The position numbers and the translations under genes are program-made. A model generated the notes under the pieces. It made no database searches, was not told where the DNA came from, and saw only the letters and a list, made by a program, of their open reading frames with translations. Source: Serratia ureilytica (GTDB lineage: Bacteria > Pseudomonadota > Gammaproteobacteria > Enterobacterales > Enterobacteriaceae). From it: 64,000 bases of DNA. This document shows positions 57,158 through 64,000 of this stretch, one piece after another. The number at the start of each line of letters is the position of its first letter. Position 1 is the stretch's first letter. The DNA lies in the NCBI RefSeq assembly GCF_013375155.1, contig NZ_JABXOF010000011.1, positions 62,001 to 126,000 on the forward strand, read 5' to 3'.

Positions 57158-58436
57158 AGACGCCGATGCGATCGCGCAGCGTGTAGTAGGCCGCGCCGAT
57201 GGCGGTGAACGGGATCTGCAGATTGCGTCCGCCGAAGAACGGCAGGTGCGGCAGCTTGGCGAAGGCGTCGAAGCGTTCGGCGTCGCCGCGCATCAGCTCG
57301 GCGATCAGCTTGCCCGCCAGATGGGTACAGGTCACGCCGTGGCCGCTGTATCCCTGCATGTAGTACACGTTATTCTCCAGCCGGCCGAACTGCGGCATGC
57401 GCGACAGCGTCAGCAGGAAGTTGCCGGTCCAGCGATAGTCGATACGCACCCCTTTCAACTGCGGGAAGGTCTTCAGCAGCTTCGGCCGGATCAGGTTATC
57501 GATGTCGTCCGGATCGCGCGCGCCGTACACCACGCCGCCGCCGTACAGCAGACGATGATCGGCGGTGATGCGGTAGTAATCCAGCAGGTAGTTGCAGTCC
57601 TCCACGCAGTAATTCTGCGGGATCAGCGCCTGCGCTATCTCCGGCGCCAGCGGTTCGGTGGTCACCACCTGGGTACCGCACGGCATGCTGCGCTTGGCCA
57701 GCCGCGGCTCCAGCTTATCGCCCAGATAGGCGTTGCCGGCGACGATGACGAAGCGCGCCTTCACCTGGCCATTGGCGGTGCTGATGAGCGCCGGTTCGCC
57801 GTGGCGAATGTTCGTCACCGCCGATTGCTCGAAGATGCGCCCGCCCTGCAGGCGAATCGCCTCGGCCTCGCCCAGCGCCAGATTGAGCGGATGGATGTGG
57901 CCGCCGCTGTGATCGAGCAGCGCGCCGACGTAACGATCGCTGGCGATCTCCTGGCGCACCCGGTCCGCGTCGAGCAGCTCAAGCTGGGTATTGCCGTAGC
58001 GCTCCCAGTTGCGTTTTTGCTCGATCAGCGCATGGAACTGCTTGTTGTTCAGGGCGGCGAAGATGCCGCCGGGGCGGTAGTCGCAGTCGATGGCGTAGCG
58101 GCTGATGCGGCTGCGAATGATCTCCGCGCCTTCGAACATCATGCTGCCGAGCAGGCGGGCGCTTTCCGCGCCGTAACGCTCTTCAATCACATCGATGTCG
58201 CGGCTGTAAGAGTTGACCAACTGGCCGCCGTTGCGGCCGCTGGCGCCGAAACCGATGCGCGCCGCTTCCAACACCACCACGTCGTAACCGGCTTCCACCA
58301 GGAACAGCGCGGAGGAGAGGCCGGTATAGCCGCCGCCGATCACGCAGACGTCGCATTCGATCGATTCATTCAGTTGCGGATAGGGCTGATGTGCGTTGGC
58401 CGTGGCCGCATAATAGCTTTTTACGTGTTCAGTCAT
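57156..58436 (-). CDS. puuB: Gamma-glutamylputrescine oxidoreductase PuuB
   Basis: A 426-residue FAD-dependent oxidase of the DAO family. The dinucleotide-binding motif VIGGGYTGLSSALFLVEAG is near residue 32 and SGRNGGQLVNSYSRDID, a glycine-rich FAD contact, near 67. The protein oxidises gamma-glutamylputrescine to the aldehyde in the Puu pathway. The C-terminal GYSGHGVTCTHLAGKLIAEL is typical. It follows puuC by 11 bp. In E. coli puuE (GABA transaminase) comes next; here it is replaced by slaC on the other strand. Confidence 0.96.
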   Translation of the reverse strand: MTEHVKSYYAATANAHQPYPQLNESIECDVCVIGGGYTGLSSALFLVEAGYDVVVLEAARIGFGASGRNGGQLVNSYSRDIDVIEERYGAESARLLGSMMFEGAEIIRSRISRYAIDCDYRPGGIFAALNNKQFHALIEQKRNWERYGNTQLELLDADRVRQEIASDRYVGALLDHSGGHIHPLNLALGEAEAIRLQGGRIFEQSAVTNIRHGEPALISTANGQVKARFVIVAGNAYLGDKLEPRLAKRSMPCGTQVVTTEPLAPEIAQALIPQNYCVEDCNYLLDYYRITADHRLLYGGGVVYGARDPDDIDNLIRPKLLKTFPQLKGVRIDYRWTGNFLLTLSRMPQFGRLENNVYYMQGYSGHGVTCTHLAGKLIAELMRGDAERFDAFAKLPHLPFFGGRNLQIPFTAIGAAYYTLRDRIGV

Positions 58437-58447
58437 GATGTAAGCCC

Positions 58448-59944
58448 TTATTCCAGCGAGATCCAGGTGGTTTTCAATTCGGTGAATTTGTCCAGCGCAT
58501 GCAGCGATTTGTCGCGGCCGTTGCCGCTTTGCTTGTAACCGCCGAACGGCACGGTCATATCGCCGTCGTTGTAGTTGTTGACGAACACCGTACCGGCCTT
58601 CAGTTGGCGCGCCATGCGGTGCGCGCGCGCCAGATCGCGGGTCCAGACCGCGGCACCGAGGCCGTAGTCGCTGTCGTTGGCCAGCTGCAGCGCCTGTTGC
58701 TCGTCGTCGAACGCCGTCACCGCCAGCACCGGGCCGAAGATTTCATCGCGCGCCACGCTCATGGCATTGTCCACCTGGGTGAGGATGGTCGGCCCCAGAT
58801 AACCGGCGTGGTCGCCCTGCGGATGGTCGCGCCCGTCGAGGAACAGCGCGGCGCCCTGGCTCAGCCCCCGATCGATATAGCCGGCCACTTTCTCGCAGTG
58901 GCCGCTGTCGATCAGCGTGCCCATCACCGTGTCGGGATCGAGCGGATCGCCGGGCACGAAAGCCGCCGCGTGTTTGCGCAGCGCCTGCAGGAACGCTTGC
59001 TCTATGCTCGCTTCGACCAGCAGGCGAGTGCCGGCGATGCACACCTGCCCCTGATTGTAGAAGATGCCGGCGGCGGCGCTGCGGGCGGCCTGATCCAGAT
59101 CCGGGCAGTCGGCGAAGACGATGTTGGCGCTTTTGCCGCCGGCCTCCAGCCAGACGCGCTTCATGTTCGATTCGCCGGCGTAAATCATCAGCTGTTTCGC
59201 CACCAGCGTAGAGCCGGTAAAGGTGAGGGCGTCGACGTCGCGGTGCAGCGCCAGCGCCTTGCCGGCGTCGTGGCCGTAGCCGGGCACCACGTTCAGCACG
59301 CCGTCCGGCAGCCCGGCCTGTTGCGCCAGTTTGCCGAGCAGGATGGCGCTCAGCGGCGACTTTTCGGAGGGTTTGAGCACCACGCTGTTGCCGGCGGCCA
59401 GCGCCGGGCCGAGCTTCCAGCAGGCCAGCAGCAACGGAAAGTTCCAGGGCACGATGGCGCCGACCACGCCGATCGGCTCGCGTTCGATCAGCGCCAGCGC
59501 CTCGCGACCGGTGGGGGCGATTTCGCCGTACACCTTATCGATCGCTTCGGCGTACCAGCGGATGCAGCGGATAGCGCCCGGCACGTCGTCGCGCAGGCTG
59601 TGACGAATCGGTTTGCCGGTGTCCAGCGTTTCCAGCAGCGCCAGCTCTTCGTGATGCTGTTCCATCAGCTCGGCGAAGCGCAGCAGCGTGGCTTTGCGCT
59701 GCGCCGGCGCGGCCTGGGCCCAGTCGCCGCGTTCAAAGGCGGCGCGCGCCGCGCTGACCGCCCGATCGATGTCGGCGGCTTCGCCGCGCGCGACCTGCGC
59801 CAGCTCACGGCGACCGGCGGGATCTTCGACGGCGAAACGTTTCCCCGCGGCGGCCGGCTGGTAGCGGCCGTCGATAAACAGCTGGTGCTCAATCTTCAGG
59901 GCCTGCGCCCGTTGTTGCCAATACTGCAAATGGTGAAAGTTCAT
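58448..59944 (-). CDS. puuC: Gamma-glutamyl-gamma-aminobutyraldehyde dehydrogenase PuuC
   Basis: A 498-residue aldehyde dehydrogenase. The catalytic Glu is in LEAGGKSANIVF (near residue 265) and the Cys in NQGQVCIAGTRLL (near 300). The NAD loop VLKPSEKSPLSAILLG and ALTFTGSTLVAKQLM precede it. It oxidises gamma-glutamyl-aminobutyraldehyde to gamma-Glu-GABA with NAD(P). It lies 15 bp after puuR on the same strand. Confidence 0.96.
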   Translation of the reverse strand: MNFHHLQYWQQRAQALKIEHQLFIDGRYQPAAAGKRFAVEDPAGRRELAQVARGEAADIDRAVSAARAAFERGDWAQAAPAQRKATLLRFAELMEQHHEELALLETLDTGKPIRHSLRDDVPGAIRCIRWYAEAIDKVYGEIAPTGREALALIEREPIGVVGAIVPWNFPLLLACWKLGPALAAGNSVVLKPSEKSPLSAILLGKLAQQAGLPDGVLNVVPGYGHDAGKALALHRDVDALTFTGSTLVAKQLMIYAGESNMKRVWLEAGGKSANIVFADCPDLDQAARSAAAGIFYNQGQVCIAGTRLLVEASIEQAFLQALRKHAAAFVPGDPLDPDTVMGTLIDSGHCEKVAGYIDRGLSQGAALFLDGRDHPQGDHAGYLGPTILTQVDNAMSVARDEIFGPVLAVTAFDDEQQALQLANDSDYGLGAAVWTRDLARAHRMARQLKAGTVFVNNYNDGDMTVPFGGYKQSGNGRDKSLHALDKFTELKTTWISLE

Positions 59945-59959
59945 GCCTGGCTCCGTTGA

Positions 59960-60517
59960 TCAGAATGTCGTCGGCGTATGGGCGCTGATAATCCGGCAAA
60001 TGCGCGCCGACGTGTTGCTGAAACTGTGGGGAATGCCGGTATTGATGGCGTAGCTCTGCCCGGCCTGCAGGTGATAGCTCTGGCCGTTGACCTGCAGCAC
60101 CACTTCGCCTTCCAGCAGCGTGCCGATCTCTTCCCCTTGGTGTTTGATGCGCTCGCCGGTGGTGGTGCCCGGTTCGTAGGTCTCGATCATCATTGCCAGC
60201 GTGCGATTCGGATCGCCGTTATGGATCAGCTTCATCGATACGCCCTGGCTGCCGATCTCGATCAGGTCGTCGCTGTCTATCACGATCTGCGGCTCAGCCG
60301 GTTTTTCCGGTTCGGCGAAAAACGCCGACAGCGACAGACCGTATACCGTCAGCAGCTTTTGCAGCGTGCTGATGGCCGGGCTGACCTTGTCTTGCTCGAT
60401 AGTACTGATGGCGCTGTGGGTTAACCCAGACAGTTCGGCGACCCGGCGCTGCGACAACCCTAATTGTTGACGGATCTGCGACAGACGTTTTCCCGGTGCC
60501 AAGCTGACGTCGCTCAT
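59960..60517 (-). CDS. puuR: Putrescine-responsive repressor PuuR
   Basis: A 185-residue regulator with an N-terminal helix-turn-helix (residues 10-65: RLSQIRQQLGLSQRRVAELSGLTHSAISTIEQDKVSPAISTLQKLL) and a C-terminal cupin (about 110-180: GEEIGTLLEGEVVLQVNGQSYHLQAGQSYAINTGIPHSF). In E. coli PuuR represses the puu genes and is relieved by putrescine; it also binds its own region. Its start overlaps the puuD stop by four bases, so the two are coupled. Confidence 0.96.
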   Translation of the reverse strand: MSDVSLAPGKRLSQIRQQLGLSQRRVAELSGLTHSAISTIEQDKVSPAISTLQKLLTVYGLSLSAFFAEPEKPAEPQIVIDSDDLIEIGSQGVSMKLIHNGDPNRTLAMMIETYEPGTTTGERIKHQGEEIGTLLEGEVVLQVNGQSYHLQAGQSYAINTGIPHSFSNTSARICRIISAHTPTTF

Positions 60518-61275
60518 GGGCGTTTTTCCTTTTGATAGTTCCGACAGGCGGTAATGAAACCATCAAACAACAGGCGCGATAGGGCATACTCGTCGCTGTT
60601 CCACTCCGGGTGCCACTGCACGCCGAGCGCGAAGGGCTGATCGCGCACGCTGATCGCCTCCACCAGCCCGTCGGCGGCGTGCGCCTCGATGCGAACGCTC
60701 GCGCCCAGGGTTTTGGCGCCCTGGCCGTGCAGCGAGTTCACCCAGAATCTGTTGCAATCCGGTATCAGTTGCGAAAGCAGCCCCCCTTCCTGAACGATGA
60801 CTTCGTGGGCGGGGGCGTATTGCTGTTCCAGCGGCAGGTCGTGATCTTCACGATGCTCCAGCAGCTCGGGCAGTTCGTACAGGCGGCGATGCAGGGTGCC
60901 TTGGGTGGCGACCACCATCTCCTGCATGCCGCGGCAAATGGCGAAAAGGGGAATGCGCCTGTCGAATGCCTGGCGGATCAGCGCCAGGCTCAACGCGTCT
61001 CGGCCAGGATCGGCGTCAGGCTCATCGCCGTTTTCACCATAAAGGTGCGGCTGCACATTACTGGGGCTGCCCGGCAGCAAAATGCCGTCGAGGCGCGGCA
61101 GCAGTTCTGCCAGCATTTCCGGCTCCGCCAGCGCGTGCGGCAGGGCGATCGGCAAGCCGCCGGCGGTGATAACGGCATTCAGGTACTTTTCTTGCAAGGT
61201 CTGTGTGAGGTGCCCGTTTAACCTATACCTGCACATGACGACGCCAATGACTGGTCTGTTAAATATATTGTCCAT
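60514..61275 (-). CDS. puuD: Gamma-glutamyl-gamma-aminobutyrate hydrolase PuuD
   Basis: A 253-residue class I glutamine amidotransferase-like hydrolase. The nucleophile Cys is in LFAICRGMQEMVVATQG (near residue 116), the His in LGVQWHPEWNSDEYA (near 224). It releases GABA and glutamate from gamma-Glu-GABA. It is the first gene of puuD-puuR-puuC-puuB; the divergent region 61276-61494 holds the PuuR sites. Confidence 0.95.
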   Translation of the reverse strand: MDNIFNRPVIGVVMCRYRLNGHLTQTLQEKYLNAVITAGGLPIALPHALAEPEMLAELLPRLDGILLPGSPSNVQPHLYGENGDEPDADPGRDALSLALIRQAFDRRIPLFAICRGMQEMVVATQGTLHRRLYELPELLEHREDHDLPLEQQYAPAHEVIVQEGGLLSQLIPDCNRFWVNSLHGQGAKTLGASVRIEAHAADGLVEAISVRDQPFALGVQWHPEWNSDEYALSRLLFDGFITACRNYQKEKRP

Positions 61276-61494
61276 GCTATCCCCTTGGTACGTTCGAAAT
61301 TATGAACGATAAGCTTCTCCACCGCCGATTTCGTTCAATATTCTATAAATCTAGCAGTCGATTGGGCAATATTCAAACCAAAAGTAACACTTGCAAAACA
61401 AATTTGTTTCATCTACGTTTCATTTGTGGGCATTATATTGAACAAGACGGTCAATAAACATCGACGACAGCAAAACACAAACGGCGGGTGAACC
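61276..61494. promoter_or_regulatory. puuD/puuA divergent control region with PuuR-like sites
   Basis: Three segments resemble the E. coli PuuR target AAAATATAATGAACA: 61294-61308 (plus strand, TTATGAACG core), 61332-61346 (minus strand, ATATTGAACG core) and 61430-61444 (plus strand, TATATTGAACA core, 11 of 15 matches). All keep the TGAAC core. The middle and left sites lie toward puuD and the right one toward puuA. Repressor control of both directions is likely. Confidence 0.6.
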
Positions 61495-62913
61495 ATGCAG
61501 ACCAACATCGTAGAAGTGGAAAACTTTGTTCAGCACAGTGAAGAGAGACGAAGTAGCGCGTTCCAGCGCGAAGTGAAGAAGTATCTGGAACGTTATCCGT
61601 TAACCCAACATGTCGACGTACTGTTGACCGATCTGAACGGCAGCTTCCGCGGCAAACGCATCCCGGTCGGCGGCCTGAACAAACTGGAGAAGGGCTGTTA
61701 CTTCCCAGCGTCGGTATTTGCGATGGATATTCTCGGCAACGTGGTGGAAGAGGCCGGGCTGGGGCAGGAGTTGGGCGAGCCGGATCACGTGTGCGTGCCG
61801 GTGCCGGGCACGCTGACGCCGTCGGCGGCGGACCCGCAATATATCGCACAGGTGCTGCTCACCATGTTGGATGAAGATGGCACTCCCTTTGACGTTGAAC
61901 CGCGCAATGTGCTGAACCGAGTGTGGCAGCGTTTGCGTCAGCGCGGGCTTTCCCCCGTGGTAGCGGTAGAGTTGGAGTTCTATCTCATCGATCGTCAACG
62001 CGATGCGGAGGGGTATCTGCAGCCGCCGTGCGCGCCGGGCACGCAAGAACGCAACACCCAAAGCCAGGTGTACTCCGTCGATAACCTGAACCATTTCGCC
62101 GACGTGCTGAGCGAGATCGACGAACTGGCGCGTTTGCAGGGCATTCCGGCGGACGGCGCGGTGGCGGAGGCGTCGCCGGGGCAGTTCGAGGTCAACCTGC
62201 ACCATACCGACGACGTGCTGCAGGCCTGCGACCATGCGCTGGCGCTGAAGCGCTTGGTGCGCATGGTGGCCGAGAACCACAACATGCAGGCGACCTTTAT
62301 GGCCAAGCCGTATGAAGAGCACGCCGGCAGCGGCATGCACGTGCACATCAGCATGCTGAATGCGCAAGGCGACAACGTGTTCGCCGATGACGACGGCGAA
62401 GATTCGGCGCTGCTGAAACAGGCGCTGGCGGGCATGATCGCCCTGATGCCGTCCTCGATGGCGCTGCTGGCGCCGAACGTCAACGCCTACCGCCGCTTCC
62501 AGCCCGGCATGTATGTGCCGACCCAGGCCTCCTGGGGGCATAACAACCGCACCGTGGCGCTGCGCATTCCCTGCGGCGATCGCGATAACCACCGGGTGGA
62601 GTATCGCGTGGCGGGCGCCGACGCCAACCCGTATCTGGTGATGGCGACCATTCTGGCCGGCATCGTCTACGGCCTGGAAACCGCATTGCCGCTGCCTGAG
62701 CCGGTGACCGGCAACGGGCTGGAGCAGGACGGGCTGCCGTTCCCGATCCGCCAGAGCGACGCCCTGTACGAGTTCGAACATCAGCCGGTGCTCAATGCAT
62801 TGTTGGGCGAACGCTTCAGCCATGTCTACCTGGCCTGCAAAACCGATGAGCTGGTGCAGTTTGAGCGCCTGATCACCGAAACCGAGATCGAGTGGATGCT
62901 GAAAAACGCCTGA
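61495..62913 (+). CDS. puuA: Glutamate-putrescine ligase PuuA
   Basis: A 472-residue glutamine-synthetase-fold enzyme that ligates glutamate to putrescine with ATP, the first step of the Puu pathway. Recognisable are LTDLNGSFRGKRIPVGGLNKLEKGCYFPASVFAMDI in the N-terminal beta-grasp, VAVELEFYLIDRQ (metal-binding Glu), EASPGQFEVNLHHTDD and the GS active-site segment HAGSGMHVHISML. The dodecamer arrangement is expected. It is followed by puuP after 308 bp, the E. coli order. Confidence 0.97.
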   Translation: MQTNIVEVENFVQHSEERRSSAFQREVKKYLERYPLTQHVDVLLTDLNGSFRGKRIPVGGLNKLEKGCYFPASVFAMDILGNVVEEAGLGQELGEPDHVCVPVPGTLTPSAADPQYIAQVLLTMLDEDGTPFDVEPRNVLNRVWQRLRQRGLSPVVAVELEFYLIDRQRDAEGYLQPPCAPGTQERNTQSQVYSVDNLNHFADVLSEIDELARLQGIPADGAVAEASPGQFEVNLHHTDDVLQACDHALALKRLVRMVAENHNMQATFMAKPYEEHAGSGMHVHISMLNAQGDNVFADDDGEDSALLKQALAGMIALMPSSMALLAPNVNAYRRFQPGMYVPTQASWGHNNRTVALRIPCGDRDNHRVEYRVAGADANPYLVMATILAGIVYGLETALPLPEPVTGNGLEQDGLPFPIRQSDALYEFEHQPVLNALLGERFSHVYLACKTDELVQFERLITETEIEWMLKNA

Positions 62914-63221
62914 TCCCGCTCACCCTGTGACTACCGCGCGCGTCCGGCGCATTTCATCGGCTCTCCTGTGGCCGGCGAGGCTGCGCGCTGCGGTACAGAA
63001 TTTCTTCTATCACGGCGTACAGGACGCCGACGAGGAAATAACCATGACTCAGTCATCCCCCTGCGCAGACGTTTGCCTGTGCCGCAGTGCCGACGGGCCG
63101 GTCGCCGGCCGCCCGACAGCGATCCCAACCCGTTTTTACCGCCGCCTGAGCAGCAGTTTCCCTGCGGCCTCTCTGAATGACGTTGCACGGTTGACAGCAG
63201 AGGACCAAAAGGGGAAATGCC
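62914..63221 (+). other. puuA-puuP intergenic region with an overlapping small ORF
   Basis: A 62-codon frame at 63044-63232 has GAGGAA seven bases before its ATG and overlaps the puuP start by 11 bp (63222-63232), so it could be a translated upstream ORF coupled to puuP. I see no family match. Inside it a GGCCGG / CCGGCC hairpin (63096-63110) is present. Confidence 0.35.
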
Positions 63222-64000
63222 ATGACGACTAAAGCCATCGACGGCGGCCAGGCGGGCAAACCGCAGCTGCGCAAATCCCTCAAGCTGTGGCAGGTGGTGA
63301 TGATGGGCCTGGCCTATCTGACGCCGATGACGGTGTTTGACACCTTCGGCATCGTCTCCGGCCTCACCGACGGCCATGTGCCGACCTCCTACCTGCTGGC
63401 GCTGGCCGGCGTGCTGTTCACCGCCATCAGCTACGGCAAACTGGTGCGCCAGTTTCCCACCGCCGGATCCGCCTACACCTATGCGCAGAAGGCGATCAAC
63501 CCGCACGTCGGTTTCCTGGTGGGATGGTCGTCGCTGCTGGACTATCTGTTCCTGCCGATGATCAACACGCTGCTGGCCAAGATCTACCTGACCGCGCTGT
63601 TCCCGGAGGTGCCGCCCTGGGTGTGGGTGGTGGGCTTCGTGATTCTGATCACCGCCATCAACCTGAAAAGCGTCAATCTGGTGGCCAACTTCAATACCCT
63701 GTTCGTACTGGCGCAGGTGGCGATCATTCTGGTATTTATCTACCTGGTGGTACGCGGCCTGCACAACGGCGAGGGGATGGGTACGGTGTGGAGCCTGCGG
63801 CCGTTCCTCAGCGAGAATGCGCACCTGCTGCCGATCATTACCGGCGCGACTATCCTGTGCTTCTCGTTCCTCGGCTTTGACGCAGTCACCACGCTGTGTG
63901 AAGAGACGCCCGACGCCGCCAAGGTGATCCCGCGCGCCATCTTCCTGACCGCGCTGTACGGCGGGGTGATCTTTATCAGCGTGTCGTTCTTCATTCAGCT
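63222..64000 (+). CDS. puuP: Putrescine importer PuuP (3' end outside window)
   Basis: The first 259 residues of an APC-family importer are in the window; the gene runs off the right edge. [42 protein letters not shown] is the usual first-helix region, followed by six or seven further helices. [38 protein letters not shown] and [34 protein letters not shown] match PuuP and its close relatives. The start ATG 63222 follows AAAAGGGGAAATGCC. It imports putrescine for PuuA. Confidence 0.95.
   Translation, partial: MTTKAIDGGQAGKPQLRKSLKLWQVVMMGLAYLTPMTVFDTFGIVSGLTDGHVPTSYLLALAGVLFTAISYGKLVRQFPTAGSAYTYAQKAINPHVGFLVGWSSLLDYLFLPMINTLLAKIYLTALFPEVPPWVWVVGFVILITAINLKSVNLVANFNTLFVLAQVAIILVFIYLVVRGLHNGEGMGTVWSLRPFLSENAHLLPIITGATILCFSFLGFDAVTTLCEETPDAAKVIPRAIFLTALYGGVIFISVSFFIQ

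Noticed and set aside
57138-59959. Two long open frames opposite puuB and puuC
   Set aside because: Shadows of well-supported puuB and puuC; no family features.

Overview
The window is chromosomal DNA of a Serratia, most likely S. marcescens or a very close relative. The evidence is high GC by eye, gene order like Escherichia coli, a chromosomal QnrB-like pentapeptide gene (52432-53076) that matches what I know of Smaqnr, and a short-chain dehydrogenase (56357-57112) that I recognise as the S. marcescens 2,3-butanediol dehydrogenase. I see no insertion sequence, integrase, prophage or CRISPR array. Most of the window is core genome with small accessory insertions.

Region 1 (1-8483) holds ispE (cut by the window edge) and lolB on the minus strand, divergent from hemA-prfA-prmC-sirB2-sirB1-kdsA, then dauA. 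It covers isoprenoid, haem and KDO synthesis, outer-membrane lipoprotein insertion, translation termination and dicarboxylate uptake. Region 2 (8716-10500) holds a UPF0303 protein and a membrane diguanylate cyclase.

Region 3 (10533-29562) follows the E. coli order mfd, lolCDE, nagK, cobB, potDCBA, pepT, roxA, phoQP, with hcxB inserted between pepT and roxA. Two 11-bp-phased PhoP boxes lie upstream of phoP. Region 4 (29941-34672) is accessory: a yegU/yegW-like pair and a MocR-type regulator next to two acetyltransferase genes, with a phased direct repeat in front of them.

Region 5 (34724-43030) returns to the E. coli order (purB, hflD, mnmA, nudJ, rluE, icd), but kup sits between hflD and mnmA and a DUF1311 gene between nudJ and rluE. 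Region 6 (43114-53689) holds small accessory genes: a universal stress protein, two related small lipoproteins, a lipoprotein that is essentially a free TolA C-terminal domain, two transporters, several unknown small proteins, a beta-propeller protein, and the qnr gene under a perfect LexA box.

Region 7 (53690-54682) is the most unusual stretch. A cspA-type cold-shock gene with a long cold-box leader is followed by its terminator, then by a tRNA-like element with a good acceptor stem, D arm, T arm and encoded CCA but a non-canonical anticodon arm. Further inverted repeats and a strong intrinsic terminator follow. Region 8 (54683-64000) holds an isochorismatase-like hydrolase, a UspA-like protein, the butanediol dehydrogenase, and the putrescine-utilisation cluster puuB-puuC-puuR-puuD divergent from puuA-puuP. 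puuE is absent from its usual place and puuP is cut by the window end. The pot and puu systems together give this stretch two polyamine uptake routes and a degradation route.
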